A stretch of 64,000 nucleotides of DNA from Acetitomaculum ruminis DSM 5522 (GTDB lineage: Bacteria; Bacillota; Clostridia; Lachnospirales; Lachnospiraceae). Under the pieces are notes generated by a model that was given only the letters and a program-made list of their open reading frames with translations, made no database searches and was not told the origin of the DNA. Both the position numbers and the translations under genes were made by a program. This document shows positions 36,285 to 45,475 of this stretch, in pieces. Location: the NCBI RefSeq assembly GCF_900112085.1, contig NZ_FOJY01000004.1:124001-188000 (forward strand), in the 5' to 3' direction. Numbering within the stretch: position 1 is the first letter of the stretch; the number at the start of each line of letters is the position of its first letter.

Positions 36285-37145
36285 ATGATAAAGAAAATAA
36301 TTATTCTTCTAACGGTTGTCATTTTGGTATGTGTGGGCTGTTCTGGAAATAGTGATTCTAAGTCCAGTGATAACAAAAATGCTAAAACTACTAAAGAAGA
36401 AGCATTTGATCTTGAAAACTTAAAGCTTACTCAAAGTAATACCTATATGGCTATAAGTAAAAACGAAAAAAAGGGCTACAACAGATGGATATTTTTCTTC
36501 TTTTCTTATGAAAGTAAAGAGGACTTAGACGAAAAAGATGTTGAAGAATCATTATATAATTCAATTAAGTCTATTTCTATGAAAAGTGACAGTAAGGAAT
36601 TATATGTAGAAAAAGAACCTATTATTTCTGTAGGAAAGAATGATAAGAATAAATACGATATAAACATTGAATTGCAGCCAGATGTTGGGGCTTTAAATTT
36701 AGATGGTCCTACAAATATATCAGATATCACTATTAAAACAAGCGATTCACAAAAGGAATATTCTTTTGATAACTATATCTTAGAGGAAAAAGAGACTTTC
36801 ACAGAAGATGAATTTTCAGTAACAAGCTCAGCATTTTTTTCTCAAGTATCCGAAGATTCCACTGCCAGTGCAACTTACGCATTAGAAAATAACGGCAAAG
36901 CTATCCAGGAGATTTCTTTAGAATATTCTGATAAGATGGACTTTATAAAAAACACCAAAGTTGATAAGACAAATCCATTAACAGAGGATGAAAGCAAGAC
37001 AAGTGTTTTTGAAGCTTTATTTGAGTTAAAGGAAGATTTTGAATACAAAACATTCAGACCTTTTATTAAGATTAAAACAACTGAAAAAGAAGGTTATGTA
37101 GTTCCAAGCGTTCCTCTCTGGTTTGTTGATTTTTTAAATAAATAA
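36285..37145 (+). CDS. Hypothetical lipoprotein
   Basis: A 286-aa protein with a lipoprotein signal (IIILLTVVILVCVGC, Cys at 19) and a Ser/Asn/Lys-rich linker. The mature part is soluble, Glu/Lys-rich and probably beta-rich, with no motif I recognise (KKGYNRWIFFFFSYESKED region). Upstream is a TATAAT box at 36216-36221 and AGGAAAGGA as RBS; a strong terminator follows. It is a single-gene unit of unknown function. Confidence 0.75.
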   Translation: MIKKIIILLTVVILVCVGCSGNSDSKSSDNKNAKTTKEEAFDLENLKLTQSNTYMAISKNEKKGYNRWIFFFFSYESKEDLDEKDVEESLYNSIKSISMKSDSKELYVEKEPIISVGKNDKNKYDINIELQPDVGALNLDGPTNISDITIKTSDSQKEYSFDNYILEEKETFTEDEFSVTSSAFFSQVSEDSTASATYALENNGKAIQEISLEYSDKMDFIKNTKVDKTNPLTEDESKTSVFEALFELKEDFEYKTFRPFIKIKTTEKEGYVVPSVPLWFVDFLNK

Positions 37146-37158
37146 AAATGAAATAACT

Positions 37159-37180
37159 GTCCCGGATTTATTTCCGGGAC
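37159..37180 (+). terminator. Terminator of the lipoprotein gene
   Basis: GTCCCGGA and TCCGGGAC form a perfect 8-bp stem with a 6-nt loop, followed by TTTTTTAT. Confidence 0.95.
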
Positions 37181-37274
37181 TTTTTTATCGGCTTGTTTAA
37201 AGTCTTACTATGAATTATACTTTAGGTTAGAAGGATAAAAACTACATTCAGACATACTTTCGAAGGGAGTCCAT

Positions 37275-38048
37275 ATGTATTTTGAAATTTTCACAAAAAA
37301 TAAATTAGTTTCGACGCTTTTGCATATGGGAGAAGCTCTTTTTAAAGCAGGTGCGGAAGTTTATAGAATCGAAGACACTTTAAATCGTATTGGTTATGCC
37401 TACGGTGCTACAAATATGAATGTTTTTGTAATAACCTCCAGTATTGTAATCACCATTGAACTTCCTGGAGATGAGCATATTACCCAGACCAGACGACTTA
37501 GGGAAGGCTCTTCTACCGACTTTCACAAATTGGAAAAGCTAAACTCATTAAGCAGGGAGGTTTGCTACCATCCCATTCCTTTGGATGAGTTGGATAAAAA
37601 AGTACAAGACATATCAAAAAAGAAAGCAAGTAGGAAAGAAACTCTTATAGGCTATATTTTAGGTGCCTCCGCCTTTTCCATTTTTTTTGGTGGCTCTTTT
37701 TATGATGCCCTTGTAGCCGGTTTAATAGGGGTTTTAATCTGGTTAATGTCCCTTTATCTTTTTCCTTTGTGTATGAATACCCTGGTTTATCAGTTTTTAT
37801 CCGCATTTATAACAGGAATAATAATATGCTTTTTAGCAAAATTTCTTTTCTTTATCAACAGGGATTACATTATTATCGGTGATATTATGCTTTTAATCCC
37901 CGGTATTATGTTTACCAATGCCCTTAGGGATTTGTTACTTGGAGATACCATCTCAGGTTCCATGCGACTTGTGGAAGCCGTATTACAAACCTTTTTCTTA
38001 TGTATAGGATTTATTTTTGCCATCTGGCTGATAGGGATAATCTTATAA
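37275..38048 (+). CDS. Threonine/serine exporter, ThrE N-terminal half (YjjP-like)
   Basis: A 257-aa protein. The soluble N-terminal half has the family pattern HMGEALFKAGAEVYRIEDTLNRIG and NVFVITSSIVITI, followed by about five membrane helices (DIMLLIPGIMFTNALRDLLLGDT is conserved). It pairs with the adjacent YjjB-like gene, 15 nt downstream; in some bacteria the two are one protein. The family exports small molecules such as threonine, serine or dicarboxylates. GAAGGGAG is the RBS. Confidence 0.9.
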   Translation: MYFEIFTKNKLVSTLLHMGEALFKAGAEVYRIEDTLNRIGYAYGATNMNVFVITSSIVITIELPGDEHITQTRRLREGSSTDFHKLEKLNSLSREVCYHPIPLDELDKKVQDISKKKASRKETLIGYILGASAFSIFFGGSFYDALVAGLIGVLIWLMSLYLFPLCMNTLVYQFLSAFITGIIICFLAKFLFFINRDYIIIGDIMLLIPGIMFTNALRDLLLGDTISGSMRLVEAVLQTFFLCIGFIFAIWLIGIIL

Positions 38049-38063
38049 AATGGAGTATTTAAA

Positions 38064-38522
38064 ATGGAAACACTTATTATACAAACCTTTACAGCTATAA
38101 TCGGTACTGCCGGTTTTGCTTTGATTTTTCATATAAGACATAAATTTATGTTTTTAGCTGTTGCCGGAGGTTTAATCGGCTGGCTTGTTTTTTCAGTATT
38201 TAATAATATTTTTACCCCAAAATCCCTGTTTATTTCAAATTTAATGGCAGGTCTTATATGTGCTCTTTATTCAGAAATAATGGCAAGGCTTTTAAAGGCT
38301 CCTGCCAGCATTTTTTCCCTGCCTGCCGTTATCCCTTTAATCCCCGGAGCCATGCTTTACAGGTGCATGATAAACATTGTAAACAGCAATGAAAAACTTG
38401 CATCAGATTATGGGAAAGCTGCCTTTGTAACTGCCCTTGGCTTAACTTTGGGCATGAGTGGTGTCTGGGCAGTCTTTGACCTGGGAAAAAAAGTAAAAAA
38501 TCATCTAGATAAGTTTTCCTAA
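38064..38522 (+). CDS. Threonine/serine exporter, ThrE C-terminal half (YjjB-like)
   Basis: A 152-aa protein of four to five membrane helices with the family motif FSLPAVIPLIPGAMLYRCM. It forms the exporter with the preceding gene, 15 nt upstream, and TGGAG is the RBS. Its 3' end overlaps the convergent CinA-like gene by 18 bp, so the two transcripts have complementary ends. Confidence 0.9.
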   Translation: METLIIQTFTAIIGTAGFALIFHIRHKFMFLAVAGGLIGWLVFSVFNNIFTPKSLFISNLMAGLICALYSEIMARLLKAPASIFSLPAVIPLIPGAMLYRCMINIVNSNEKLASDYGKAAFVTALGLTLGMSGVWAVFDLGKKVKNHLDKFS

Positions 38523-39017
38523 ATCTGTCATTAGGCTATCGTATACTTCTTTTGCCACGGCCATTTTATATAAAAGTCTTGTAGGCTGGGGCTTAAGGCT
38601 TATATGATAATTTGTAATTTTCCCATCAATATCAAATGCAAAATCCACTTCACCTGGTATAGATGCCTCTTTATTTGCAGGATCTATATTTCCCATTGTG
38701 CCTGTTACTCCAATTCCAATTTTTGAATTATAGGCTTTTTTACAGGCCTTTGCCATTTCTATAGCTGTTTCTTTTGAATATACTGAATATTTTTCTATAA
38801 CTTTTGCATCCACCCCATTTAAGATTTTAGCTTCATTTGAATAAGTTATAAAGGCTCCCTTAAATATAGCAGATGCCCCGCTTGTATCAGTAATAAGGCT
38901 GGCTATCTGTCCTGAAGTAGCACTTTCCATGGTGGTTATAGTCCAGTTTTTTTCAATTAAAAGTTTTGTGAGTTTTTCATAATCTTTTCTTATATTTTTT
39001 TCTATATATTCTTTCAT
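38505..39017 (-). CDS. CinA C-terminal family nicotinamide-nucleotide amidohydrolase (PncC-like)
   Basis: The 170-aa start is placed at ATG 39017 with AAGAGG upstream. Landmarks are TMESATSGQIASLITDTSGAS and KGAFITYSNEAK, plus GIGVTGTMGNIDPA. The family deamidates nicotinamide mononucleotide, recycling NMN in NAD metabolism. It lacks the CinA N-terminal MoCF domain, so it is the stand-alone form. It converges with the ThrE operon. Confidence 0.88.
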   Translation of the reverse strand: MKEYIEKNIRKDYEKLTKLLIEKNWTITTMESATSGQIASLITDTSGASAIFKGAFITYSNEAKILNGVDAKVIEKYSVYSKETAIEMAKACKKAYNSKIGIGVTGTMGNIDPANKEASIPGEVDFAFDIDGKITNYHISLKPQPTRLLYKMAVAKEVYDSLMTDLGKLI

Positions 39018-39117
39018 TTTTTGCCTCTTTAGTTTAGTATTCTTTTTTCTATCTTCCAATGAATTCTTTTTTTGATTGTACTTGCATTTTTAATAATATA
39101 TATATTTCTTTAAAAAA

Positions 39118-39167
39118 GGGATGTATAAGAAGAAAAGCTTTTTTTCTTCTCCTCTTATATACATCCC
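39118..39167 (-). terminator. Terminator of putP
   Basis: GGGATGTATAAGA pairs with TCTTATATACATCCC around a smaller inner AAG/CTT helix. On the minus strand the stem is followed by TTTTTTAAAG. Confidence 0.85.
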
Positions 39168-39200
39168 AAATAAACAGTGTTTTAATTTAAAATATTTTAA

Positions 39201-40781
39201 TCAGGCAGCCTTTTTTTCAATATTATCTTCGTCCTTTTTTTCACATTCACTTTTTACTTCGTCGTAAATACTATTTATGCTTTCTGACGGAACCTTGGTT
39301 AAAAGTGAAACCGTAACATTAACAAGAAGTGCAATAATAAATGCAGGAAGGAGTTCATAAATTGAGAAAACACCTCCCATTGGAGCTATAAGATATTTCC
39401 AGACAAATACCATAAGTACCCCGGTTATCATACCTGCAACTGCCCCCTGACGATTACTTCTTTTCCAAAAAAGAGCCAAAAGCATTACCGGGCCAAAGGC
39501 TGCTCCAAAACCTGCCCATGCAAAGGAAACTACCCTGAATACACTGCTTTGTGGGTTCCAGGCAAGTAAAATACCAATTATTGCAATGGCTATTACAGTA
39601 AGTCTGGCCACAAGCATAGATTTTTTCTGATCCAGATTAATTCCAAAAAATTCATGCAAAATATCTTCTGACATACTTGAAGCAGCTGCCAAAAGCTGTG
39701 AATCCGCTGTGGACATGGTTGCCGCCAAAATCCCTGACATAATTACTCCTGCCACTATTGCAAAAAATATTCCATTCTGACTCATTAAGTGGGCTATGGA
39801 AACAATTATTGTCTCTGATTCGGCACTTGTCTGAAATGTAGGAACTTTTCCTACAATTGAAATACTTAATCCGATAATTCCAATAAATACCGCAATGGCC
39901 ATGGATAATACAACCCATACTGCTGCAATACGCCTTGACACTTTAATCTCTTTAGGATTTCTAATTGCCATAAATCTTAAAAGAATATGAGGCATTCCAA
40001 AATATCCAAGTCCCCATGCCAGGGTTGAAACAATAGATAATATTCCAAAACTTCCTGCAGAATTTGTACTTATGTCATAGCCCTTTGTCAGGTCTAAGTA
40101 ACCCGGAAGATTACCGGCATTTTCAATCACTGATGAAAGACCTCCTGCCTGACCTATACCAAATAAAATAATAATCAATAAGGCAATTGACATAACTACT
40201 GATTGAATTAAATCAGTGGTGGAAACTGCTAAAAATCCTCCTAAAACAGTGTAACCTATAATAACTATGGCACCCACTATCATTGCCATATGATAATCCC
40301 AGCCAAAAAGACTGTTAAACAAAGTTCCCACTGCCTTAAATCCAGAAGCAGTATAAGGAATGAAAAAAATCAAAATAGCCATGGCAGCTATAAAGGATAA
40401 AGTATGTTTTTTATCCTCATATCTTTTGGCAAAAAAATCTGGTATGGTGGTTGCCCCGATTTTTTCTGAATAAATTCTAAGCCTTTTTGCCACCAATAAA
40501 AAGTTTAAATATGTTCCAACTGCCAGACCTAAAACAGTCCAGCCTACTTCTGCCACACCGCAAAGGTATGCCAGTCCCGGAAGGCCCATTAAAAGATATG
40601 AACTCATATCCGATGCTTCAGCACTCATGGCTGTTACAACAGGATGAAGCCCTCTGCCTCCCAGATAAAAGTTTGCCGTACTTGAAGCACTGCCTTTTTT
40701 ACTGTAATAAACCCCGATTAAAACAGTAAGCCCCAGGTAGGCGATGATTGCGATTAGCAAACAGATTTCTGTACTTGTCAT
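39201..40781 (-). CDS. putP: Sodium/proline symporter (SSS family)
   Basis: A 526-aa membrane protein of about 12-13 helices. SSS/PutP landmarks: ANFYLGGRGLHPVVTAMSAEASDMSSYLL, FFIPYTASGFKA and GILAATMSTADSQLLAAASS (the Na+ site helix 8). The start is the second ATG (40781), because GGAG lies 10 nt before it and directly abuts the first one. It imports proline with Na+. A single gene with its own terminator. Confidence 0.93.
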   Translation of the reverse strand: MTSTEICLLIAIIAYLGLTVLIGVYYSKKGSASSTANFYLGGRGLHPVVTAMSAEASDMSSYLLMGLPGLAYLCGVAEVGWTVLGLAVGTYLNFLLVAKRLRIYSEKIGATTIPDFFAKRYEDKKHTLSFIAAMAILIFFIPYTASGFKAVGTLFNSLFGWDYHMAMIVGAIVIIGYTVLGGFLAVSTTDLIQSVVMSIALLIIILFGIGQAGGLSSVIENAGNLPGYLDLTKGYDISTNSAGSFGILSIVSTLAWGLGYFGMPHILLRFMAIRNPKEIKVSRRIAAVWVVLSMAIAVFIGIIGLSISIVGKVPTFQTSAESETIIVSIAHLMSQNGIFFAIVAGVIMSGILAATMSTADSQLLAAASSMSEDILHEFFGINLDQKKSMLVARLTVIAIAIIGILLAWNPQSSVFRVVSFAWAGFGAAFGPVMLLALFWKRSNRQGAVAGMITGVLMVFVWKYLIAPMGGVFSIYELLPAFIIALLVNVTVSLLTKVPSESINSIYDEVKSECEKKDEDNIEKKAA

Positions 40782-40897
40782 AATTCGCATTCTCCTTTTC
40801 TACTATAAATTTTAACAACTTTACCAATGATAAAATTATAGCATATACGAAAATTTTTGACTAAAATATTTTAAATTATCAAAATATTCCAAAAAAT

Positions 40898-40924
40898 AAG
40901 GTCTCCGATTGTCTCAGAGACCTT
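40898..40924 (-). terminator. Terminator of the flavin reductase-like gene
   Basis: AAGGTCTC and GAGACCTT form an 8-bp stem; on the minus strand it is followed by ATTTTTTGG. Confidence 0.85.
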
Positions 40925-40960
40925 AAATAATCTTTCATAAATTTTATTTTTAAAATTAAA

Positions 40961-41530
40961 CTATTTTAAAAGTTCTTTTCCATCGCTAAATGCCTGACCA
41001 ACTTTTGCGCCTACTTCATAGTATCCTGCCTGATATGGGTCAAATACTAAAGCTTCAACCTTAACAGTATCAATTTTTCCATCTTCTGTAAGAACTCTCT
41101 CATCAGCTGATGTATTGCGGATTGTTCCTACTATGCAGTAAAAACTGTCAGTCTGAACTTCTTCTGCCAAATCACATTCCATACATACCGGAAATTCATC
41201 AATTATTGGTGCATTTACAATTGGCGACCTCATTACATTAAAGTTTGAACGCTCAAATTTGTCTGCAAACTTCTTAGCTGATGCAATTCCAAAATAATCA
41301 GCTACTTTTTCATGAGATTTGTCAGCAATACTTACTGTGAATGCTTTGTTTCTTAAGATATTTTCTGTAGTCCTGTGGGCCTTGTTAATAAAAAGTGCAA
41401 TTTTGTTTTGTCCACAAATCATTCCCCATGCAGCATTCATTACATCAATGCTTCCGTCTTCATTATAGGTTCCAATCATAAGTACAGGCATAGGAAATAC
41501 TGCAGGTAATACTCCAAGATTTTTCTTCAT
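40961..41530 (-). CDS. Flavin reductase-like FMN-binding split-barrel protein
   Basis: The 189-aa protein shows the family pattern MLIGTYNEDGSIDVMNAAWG at the start and HRTTENILRNKAFTVSIADK near 50, typical of flavin reductase-like (DIM6/NTAB) proteins. It binds FMN and may reduce flavins or act as a small flavoprotein partner. GGAGG is the RBS. An orphan RNA candidate with its own terminator lies 210 bp upstream on the same strand. Confidence 0.85.
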   Translation of the reverse strand: MKKNLGVLPAVFPMPVLMIGTYNEDGSIDVMNAAWGMICGQNKIALFINKAHRTTENILRNKAFTVSIADKSHEKVADYFGIASAKKFADKFERSNFNVMRSPIVNAPIIDEFPVCMECDLAEEVQTDSFYCIVGTIRNTSADERVLTEDGKIDTVKVEALVFDPYQAGYYEVGAKVGQAFSDGKELLK

Positions 41531-41740
41531 TTTTTAGATTCCTCCATTCTTTGAAAAGTCTTTTTAATCATTATACATTAATTATAATATTTTGACTGAA
41601 TATTTCAAGAATTAATTTGCAAATAAATTATTTCTTTTGCTATTTTGTGATTTTATTCTTATTTTCTTAAAACCATGCACAACTAACGTTTTTTATTTGT
41701 TAATTTATTATCATTATGTAAAAAATAGCTTATTTCTTGC

Positions 41741-41892
41741 ATAAAAAACAGAGCATCCACTGCTCTGTTTTAATCTTATAAATATAAAAGTTTATCTCCT
41801 TGGGCAGGTGTCATAGCTGATACATTATCACATCCGCCTAAGGGGTCACGGTATGAACTTTCATGCCATCATCTGAATATAATTTACGTCCT
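41741..41892 (-). ncRNA. Candidate structured small RNA or orphan riboswitch-like element
   Basis: Reading leftward, a TATAAT box (41904-41899) is followed by about 120 nt of GC-richer, foldable sequence and then a strong terminator hairpin (AACAGAGCA/TGCTCTGTT, 41769-41747, followed by six T). Visible helices: GGCATGAA with TTCATACC, and CCTTAGGCGG with CCTGCCCAAGG enclosing GATGTGATAATGTATCAG. There is no open reading frame. I compared it by eye with SAM, TPP, FMN, lysine, glycine, cobalamin, THF, ZTP, fluoride, guanidine, preQ1, c-di-GMP and SRP cores and found no match. The next gene on the strand begins 210 nt further on. Confidence 0.55.
41747..41769 (-). terminator. Terminator of the orphan RNA
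   Basis: AACAGAGCA pairs perfectly with TGCTCTGTT around a TCCAC loop, followed on the minus strand by TTTTTTATGC. Confidence 0.9.
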
Positions 41893-42067
41893 GAATACAT
41901 TATAAATGTTTTTTTCAAATATTGCTAGACTTTTTTTCATTTTCTTTAAAAATTTTATATAATTTTACAAGAAAAAAATTATTGACAAAAGGTATTATTT
42001 ATTTCGTGTCATATTTTTTTACAAAATCCTACCTTTTTAGCTGTTTTTTACTATTGAATAAAAATTC

Positions 42068-42718
42068 TTAAAATGACGGGAGATTCCATTTAAAATATAT
42101 TGCCAAAAATCTTATAATTATTACTACTGCCATGGATACTACGGCTGATAGGATTTCTGAAAAATACGCTGTGGCAAAACAGTATATTACGGCACCTGCT
42201 ATGGCAGCCATTGCATATATTCTCCTACGCATTATCAAAGGCATCTGCCCTGCCAACATATCTCTAAAAATCCCACCACCTATACCTGTTACTACACCGA
42301 CAAAACTTATTAAAAGATAATTGTCATTAAAACCTACCCGGATTGCAGCCTGGCATCCCACTACCACAAAAGCTGCAAGTCCCACAGAATCTGCAATATT
42401 TAAAATTGTATTGTTGATTTCGTTAAGTTTATATCCTGAATCTGTTTTGCCCTTTTTTATTCTTATTTTTTCTATAATGAAATCCATTACACAAGTCACT
42501 ACCGCCACTATTACATAAATTGGATCCTTAAACATATCCGGAGGAGTTTTTCCCAATATTAAATCTCTTATAACCCCTCCCCCTACTGCTGTTGCACAGC
42601 CTAAAACTATGGCGCCAAAAATATCCATTTTCCCCTCTTTTGCAACCATTACCCCTGAAATAGCAAAGGCTATGGTTCCTATTATTTCAAGGGCGAACAT
42701 AATATTATCAAAATTCAT
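42068..42718 (-). CDS. TRIC-type/UPF0126 cation channel family membrane protein
   Basis: The protein has 216 aa and about seven membrane helices in two similar halves. Each half has a glycine-rich motif: TAVGGGVIRDLILG near 40-55 and TGIGGGIFRDMLAGQMP near 135-150. This GGG-x-RD pattern is typical of bacterial TRIC/UPF0126 proteins, which in characterised cases form K+-permeable trimers. AGGAGAAAGA precedes the ATG. It is a single gene with no functional link to its neighbours. Confidence 0.9.
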   Translation of the reverse strand: MNFDNIMFALEIIGTIAFAISGVMVAKEGKMDIFGAIVLGCATAVGGGVIRDLILGKTPPDMFKDPIYVIVAVVTCVMDFIIEKIRIKKGKTDSGYKLNEINNTILNIADSVGLAAFVVVGCQAAIRVGFNDNYLLISFVGVVTGIGGGIFRDMLAGQMPLIMRRRIYAMAAIAGAVIYCFATAYFSEILSAVVSMAVVIIIRFLAIYFKWNLPSF

Positions 42719-42863
42719 TTCTTTCTCCTAAAAACATTATTAATACTAATCTAATGTAGATTAACAAATCATTTTTTAATAAAAAAACATCTAAATAATA
42801 ACATATTCTCGTAATTTTGACCATTGTAATCAAGCTGTTAAAAAGAATATTTTGCCATAAAAA

Positions 42864-42911
42864 TACCGCCCCCTAATCGTTAGAATTTTGGTCTAACTTT
42901 TTGGGGCGGTA
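42864..42911 (-). terminator. Terminator of the methyltransferase/ABC operon
   Basis: TACCGCCCC and GGGGCGGTA form a strong stem enclosing an inner GTTAGA/TCTAAC hairpin. On the minus strand TTTTTATGG follows. Confidence 0.85.
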
Positions 42912-42999
42912 CAAAATTTGGGCTTAAAAATTAGTTTTTTAAGCAAACTCTTATTAAAGAGTATTTTGAGTAATCCTAATAGAGAGGTTAAGATTCTTA

Positions 43000-43746
43000 T
43001 TAATTTTTATAGGCTATAATTCTGAAAGATACTCCCGAATAGCCATATTTCCACCGTTCCATTCTTCTTAAACTGTTTCTGAAACGGTCTTTTGTAAAAT
43101 TCATCCTTTTAAAACCAGCATTTTGGATAGCTTTTTTATCAAGTTCAGGCCTGTCTCCCGAAAAAAATGGAAGATTGGCAAATGCTCCCACAGGCCTGTC
43201 GATGTCTTGTCTATAGACTTTGTGTTCTGTAAGCCAGATTAGCCCTACACTTATTTTATGCCAGATTCCAAGCCTTAAGGATTTTTTATAATCCCTAAAA
43301 ATACTGTCATAATATACTATTTTTCCATTATCTTTTAATACATCATTCCATCTTTGAAAGGCTTCTTCCGGGTCGTAAAGAGTCCATACTACATCCCTTG
43401 AAATAATCAAATCATAGCTGTTAATTTCTTCCTCAGGCAGTAAAACTGCATCTTCTACTTTTGCTGTTACATCAATTCCTTCAGCTTTAAAATTTGCATT
43501 GGCTTTTTCCACCATTCCTATGGCTGCATCTATAGGTTTTACATTATGCCCCAGGCGATTTAACATTATTGTTAAAAATCCGGGACCGCATCCTACATCT
43601 AGTATGTTTAGTTTTTCTTTTCCGCAAATTTCTTCTAATTCACGCATCCAGTAGTCAACGCTTTTCTTATCCAAAAGCTGCTTTTTTATTATGTCATCAT
43701 AATCTTTTGAATCTTCTGTCCAGGTTTTTGCAAGTTCTTTGTACAT
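43000..43746 (-). CDS. Class I SAM-dependent methyltransferase, operon-terminal
   Basis: The 248-aa start is placed at ATG 43746 with GGAG 9 nt upstream, rather than the overlapping TTG. SAM motif ILDVGCGPGF near 45 and acidic motif II, then ISRDVVWTLYDPEEAFQRW. It is clearly related to the methyltransferase that opens the operon at 49836 (shared W-T-L-x-D-P-E-x-A). It follows the peptide/nickel-type binding protein gene by about 25 nt. It may methylate a small molecule that the importer handles. Substrate unknown. Confidence 0.88.
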   Translation of the reverse strand: MYKELAKTWTEDSKDYDDIIKKQLLDKKSVDYWMRELEEICGKEKLNILDVGCGPGFLTIMLNRLGHNVKPIDAAIGMVEKANANFKAEGIDVTAKVEDAVLLPEEEINSYDLIISRDVVWTLYDPEEAFQRWNDVLKDNGKIVYYDSIFRDYKKSLRLGIWHKISVGLIWLTEHKVYRQDIDRPVGAFANLPFFSGDRPELDKKAIQNAGFKRMNFTKDRFRNSLRRMERWKYGYSGVSFRIIAYKN

Positions 43747-43770
43747 TGATATTCTCTCCAAAAATTTTTA

Positions 43771-45396
43771 TTAATTAATACTTATATCTTCCCAGACTAT
43801 TCCCTGATAGCTTGTAGCAGCTTTATCTACACCGCTCAATCTAGCATTATAGTAGTAAGTCTGGTTTGGATAATAAAGAGGAATTGTAAATGCATTTTCA
43901 TCCATATACTTAAATATTTCATCATATTTTTCCTGAACATTTGTTATGTCAGGTTGTGCAATTACATCCCCAATCATTGTGTTGAGTTTTTCGTCATACC
44001 AGAATACGGAAGGCTGATCTTTACTTTGATAAAATACACTTGAAAGAAAACCATGTGGATTCCAGGAATCTTCATAGGAACGATAAATTATAATATCGTA
44101 ATCCCTTGTAGTCCAGATTGCATCATAATATGCTGCTGTTTCCATTTCTTTAAGCTCTATATTTACGCCAATCTTTAAATATTCTGACTGTATAAACTCA
44201 CAGATTGTTTTCCAGTTTGAATATTCTTCTGTCTGAAATACAAGATTTAAAGTAAGGTCTTTTCCGTCTTTTTCAACAATTCCGTCACCGTTTGTATCCT
44301 CATATCCTGCTTCTTTTAATAATTCCTTTGCTTTTTCAAGATTATAGTCATAACCTTTACTGTTTTCTTTTGTTACGAAAGGAACAGATGATGAAAATAT
44401 ACCGGTTGCTGCAGTTGCATCATTATTCATTATGTCTTCCACCATGCTTTTTTTGTTTGTAGCATAGTTAAGAGCCTGTCTGACTTTTATATCTGAAAAA
44501 ATCTTGTTATCATAATTTAATCCAAAGAAAAATGATAGTGTAGATACATCCTTTACACTAGAAACATCTGTGTCATCTTCTAATACACCGGCAGACTCTA
44601 CAGGTACATCAGCAAGGCAGATATCCGCATCTCCACTTTGTAATGCCATTACTCTTGATTGTCCATCATCTACAAATTTAAGAACAACTTTTTCATAAGA
44701 TGGCTGTTTTCCGTAATAATATTCGTTTTTTACAAGGACTGCCTCCTGTCCTTCTTCATAACTTTCGATTTTCCATTGACCTGTTCCTACTCCCAAAACA
44801 AATTTGCCATCTTTATCAAGACTGCTTGGAGCACACATTCTAAAAGGTCTTGGATATGTAAATTCTATTATTATAGGATAAGCTGCATGGTCAAAGGTAA
44901 AGGAAACTGTATAATCATCCACTTTTTCAACTTTTTCCAGTTTTGCAGAAAAATTACCTTTTACCTTGTCATCCCAACGGTTGGTATTATAAATTACGCT
45001 GTCTGCATTAAAGTTTGTTCCATCTGAAAATTGAACATCTTTTCTTAAATGGAAAGTATAAACTTTTCCATCTTCGCTAACGTCATAAGACTCAGCCAAA
45101 GCAGGTTCAATTTCACCATTTTCTCCGTAACGAACCAATGGGTCATATACCATTTCATAAAGCTGAAAGGCATTTGTAGAAGTATCAATTGTGTCTGCGA
45201 TTTCCGGATCAATGTTAGATGCTGTTAGAACTGTTATGGTATCTTCCTTTGTGCTTTCTTTGCTTGTGCTTTGTGTTTTTTGTCCCTCAGATGCAGATGA
45301 AGCCCCTTTATTTTCCCCAGCTCCACATCCTGTTAAAAGCATGGACATTATAAGTCCCGCTGCCAGAAATTTTTTCACTGTTTTTTTATAGTTCAT
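43771..45396 (-). CDS. Peptide/nickel-type ABC transporter substrate-binding lipoprotein
   Basis: A 541-aa family 5 binding protein with lipobox LLTGC and a Ser/Lys linker. Typical features are DTSTNAFQLYEMVYDPL, YTFHLRKDVQFSDGTNFNADS near 110 and VRQALNYATNKKSMVEDIM near 300. This family binds di- and oligopeptides, Ni2+ chelates or opine metallophores. The closest class is NikA-like by context and size. AGGAGG precedes the ATG. It lies downstream of the ATPases of the same operon. Confidence 0.9.
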   Translation of the reverse strand: MNYKKTVKKFLAAGLIMSMLLTGCGAGENKGASSASEGQKTQSTSKESTKEDTITVLTASNIDPEIADTIDTSTNAFQLYEMVYDPLVRYGENGEIEPALAESYDVSEDGKVYTFHLRKDVQFSDGTNFNADSVIYNTNRWDDKVKGNFSAKLEKVEKVDDYTVSFTFDHAAYPIIIEFTYPRPFRMCAPSSLDKDGKFVLGVGTGQWKIESYEEGQEAVLVKNEYYYGKQPSYEKVVLKFVDDGQSRVMALQSGDADICLADVPVESAGVLEDDTDVSSVKDVSTLSFFFGLNYDNKIFSDIKVRQALNYATNKKSMVEDIMNNDATAATGIFSSSVPFVTKENSKGYDYNLEKAKELLKEAGYEDTNGDGIVEKDGKDLTLNLVFQTEEYSNWKTICEFIQSEYLKIGVNIELKEMETAAYYDAIWTTRDYDIIIYRSYEDSWNPHGFLSSVFYQSKDQPSVFWYDEKLNTMIGDVIAQPDITNVQEKYDEIFKYMDENAFTIPLYYPNQTYYYNARLSGVDKAATSYQGIVWEDISIN

Positions 45397-45475
45397 ATTT
45401 TCACTCCTCCTGTGTTTAAAAAATTTTTAACTGTAAAGCCTGTTGTCAAAAAACTTTACATGTTTTCTCGTATTT

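Noticed and set aside
41741-41892. SRP (4.5S) RNA or ZTP riboswitch identity for the orphan RNA
   Set aside because: The conserved SRP tetraloop region and the ZTP pseudoknot motifs were not found.
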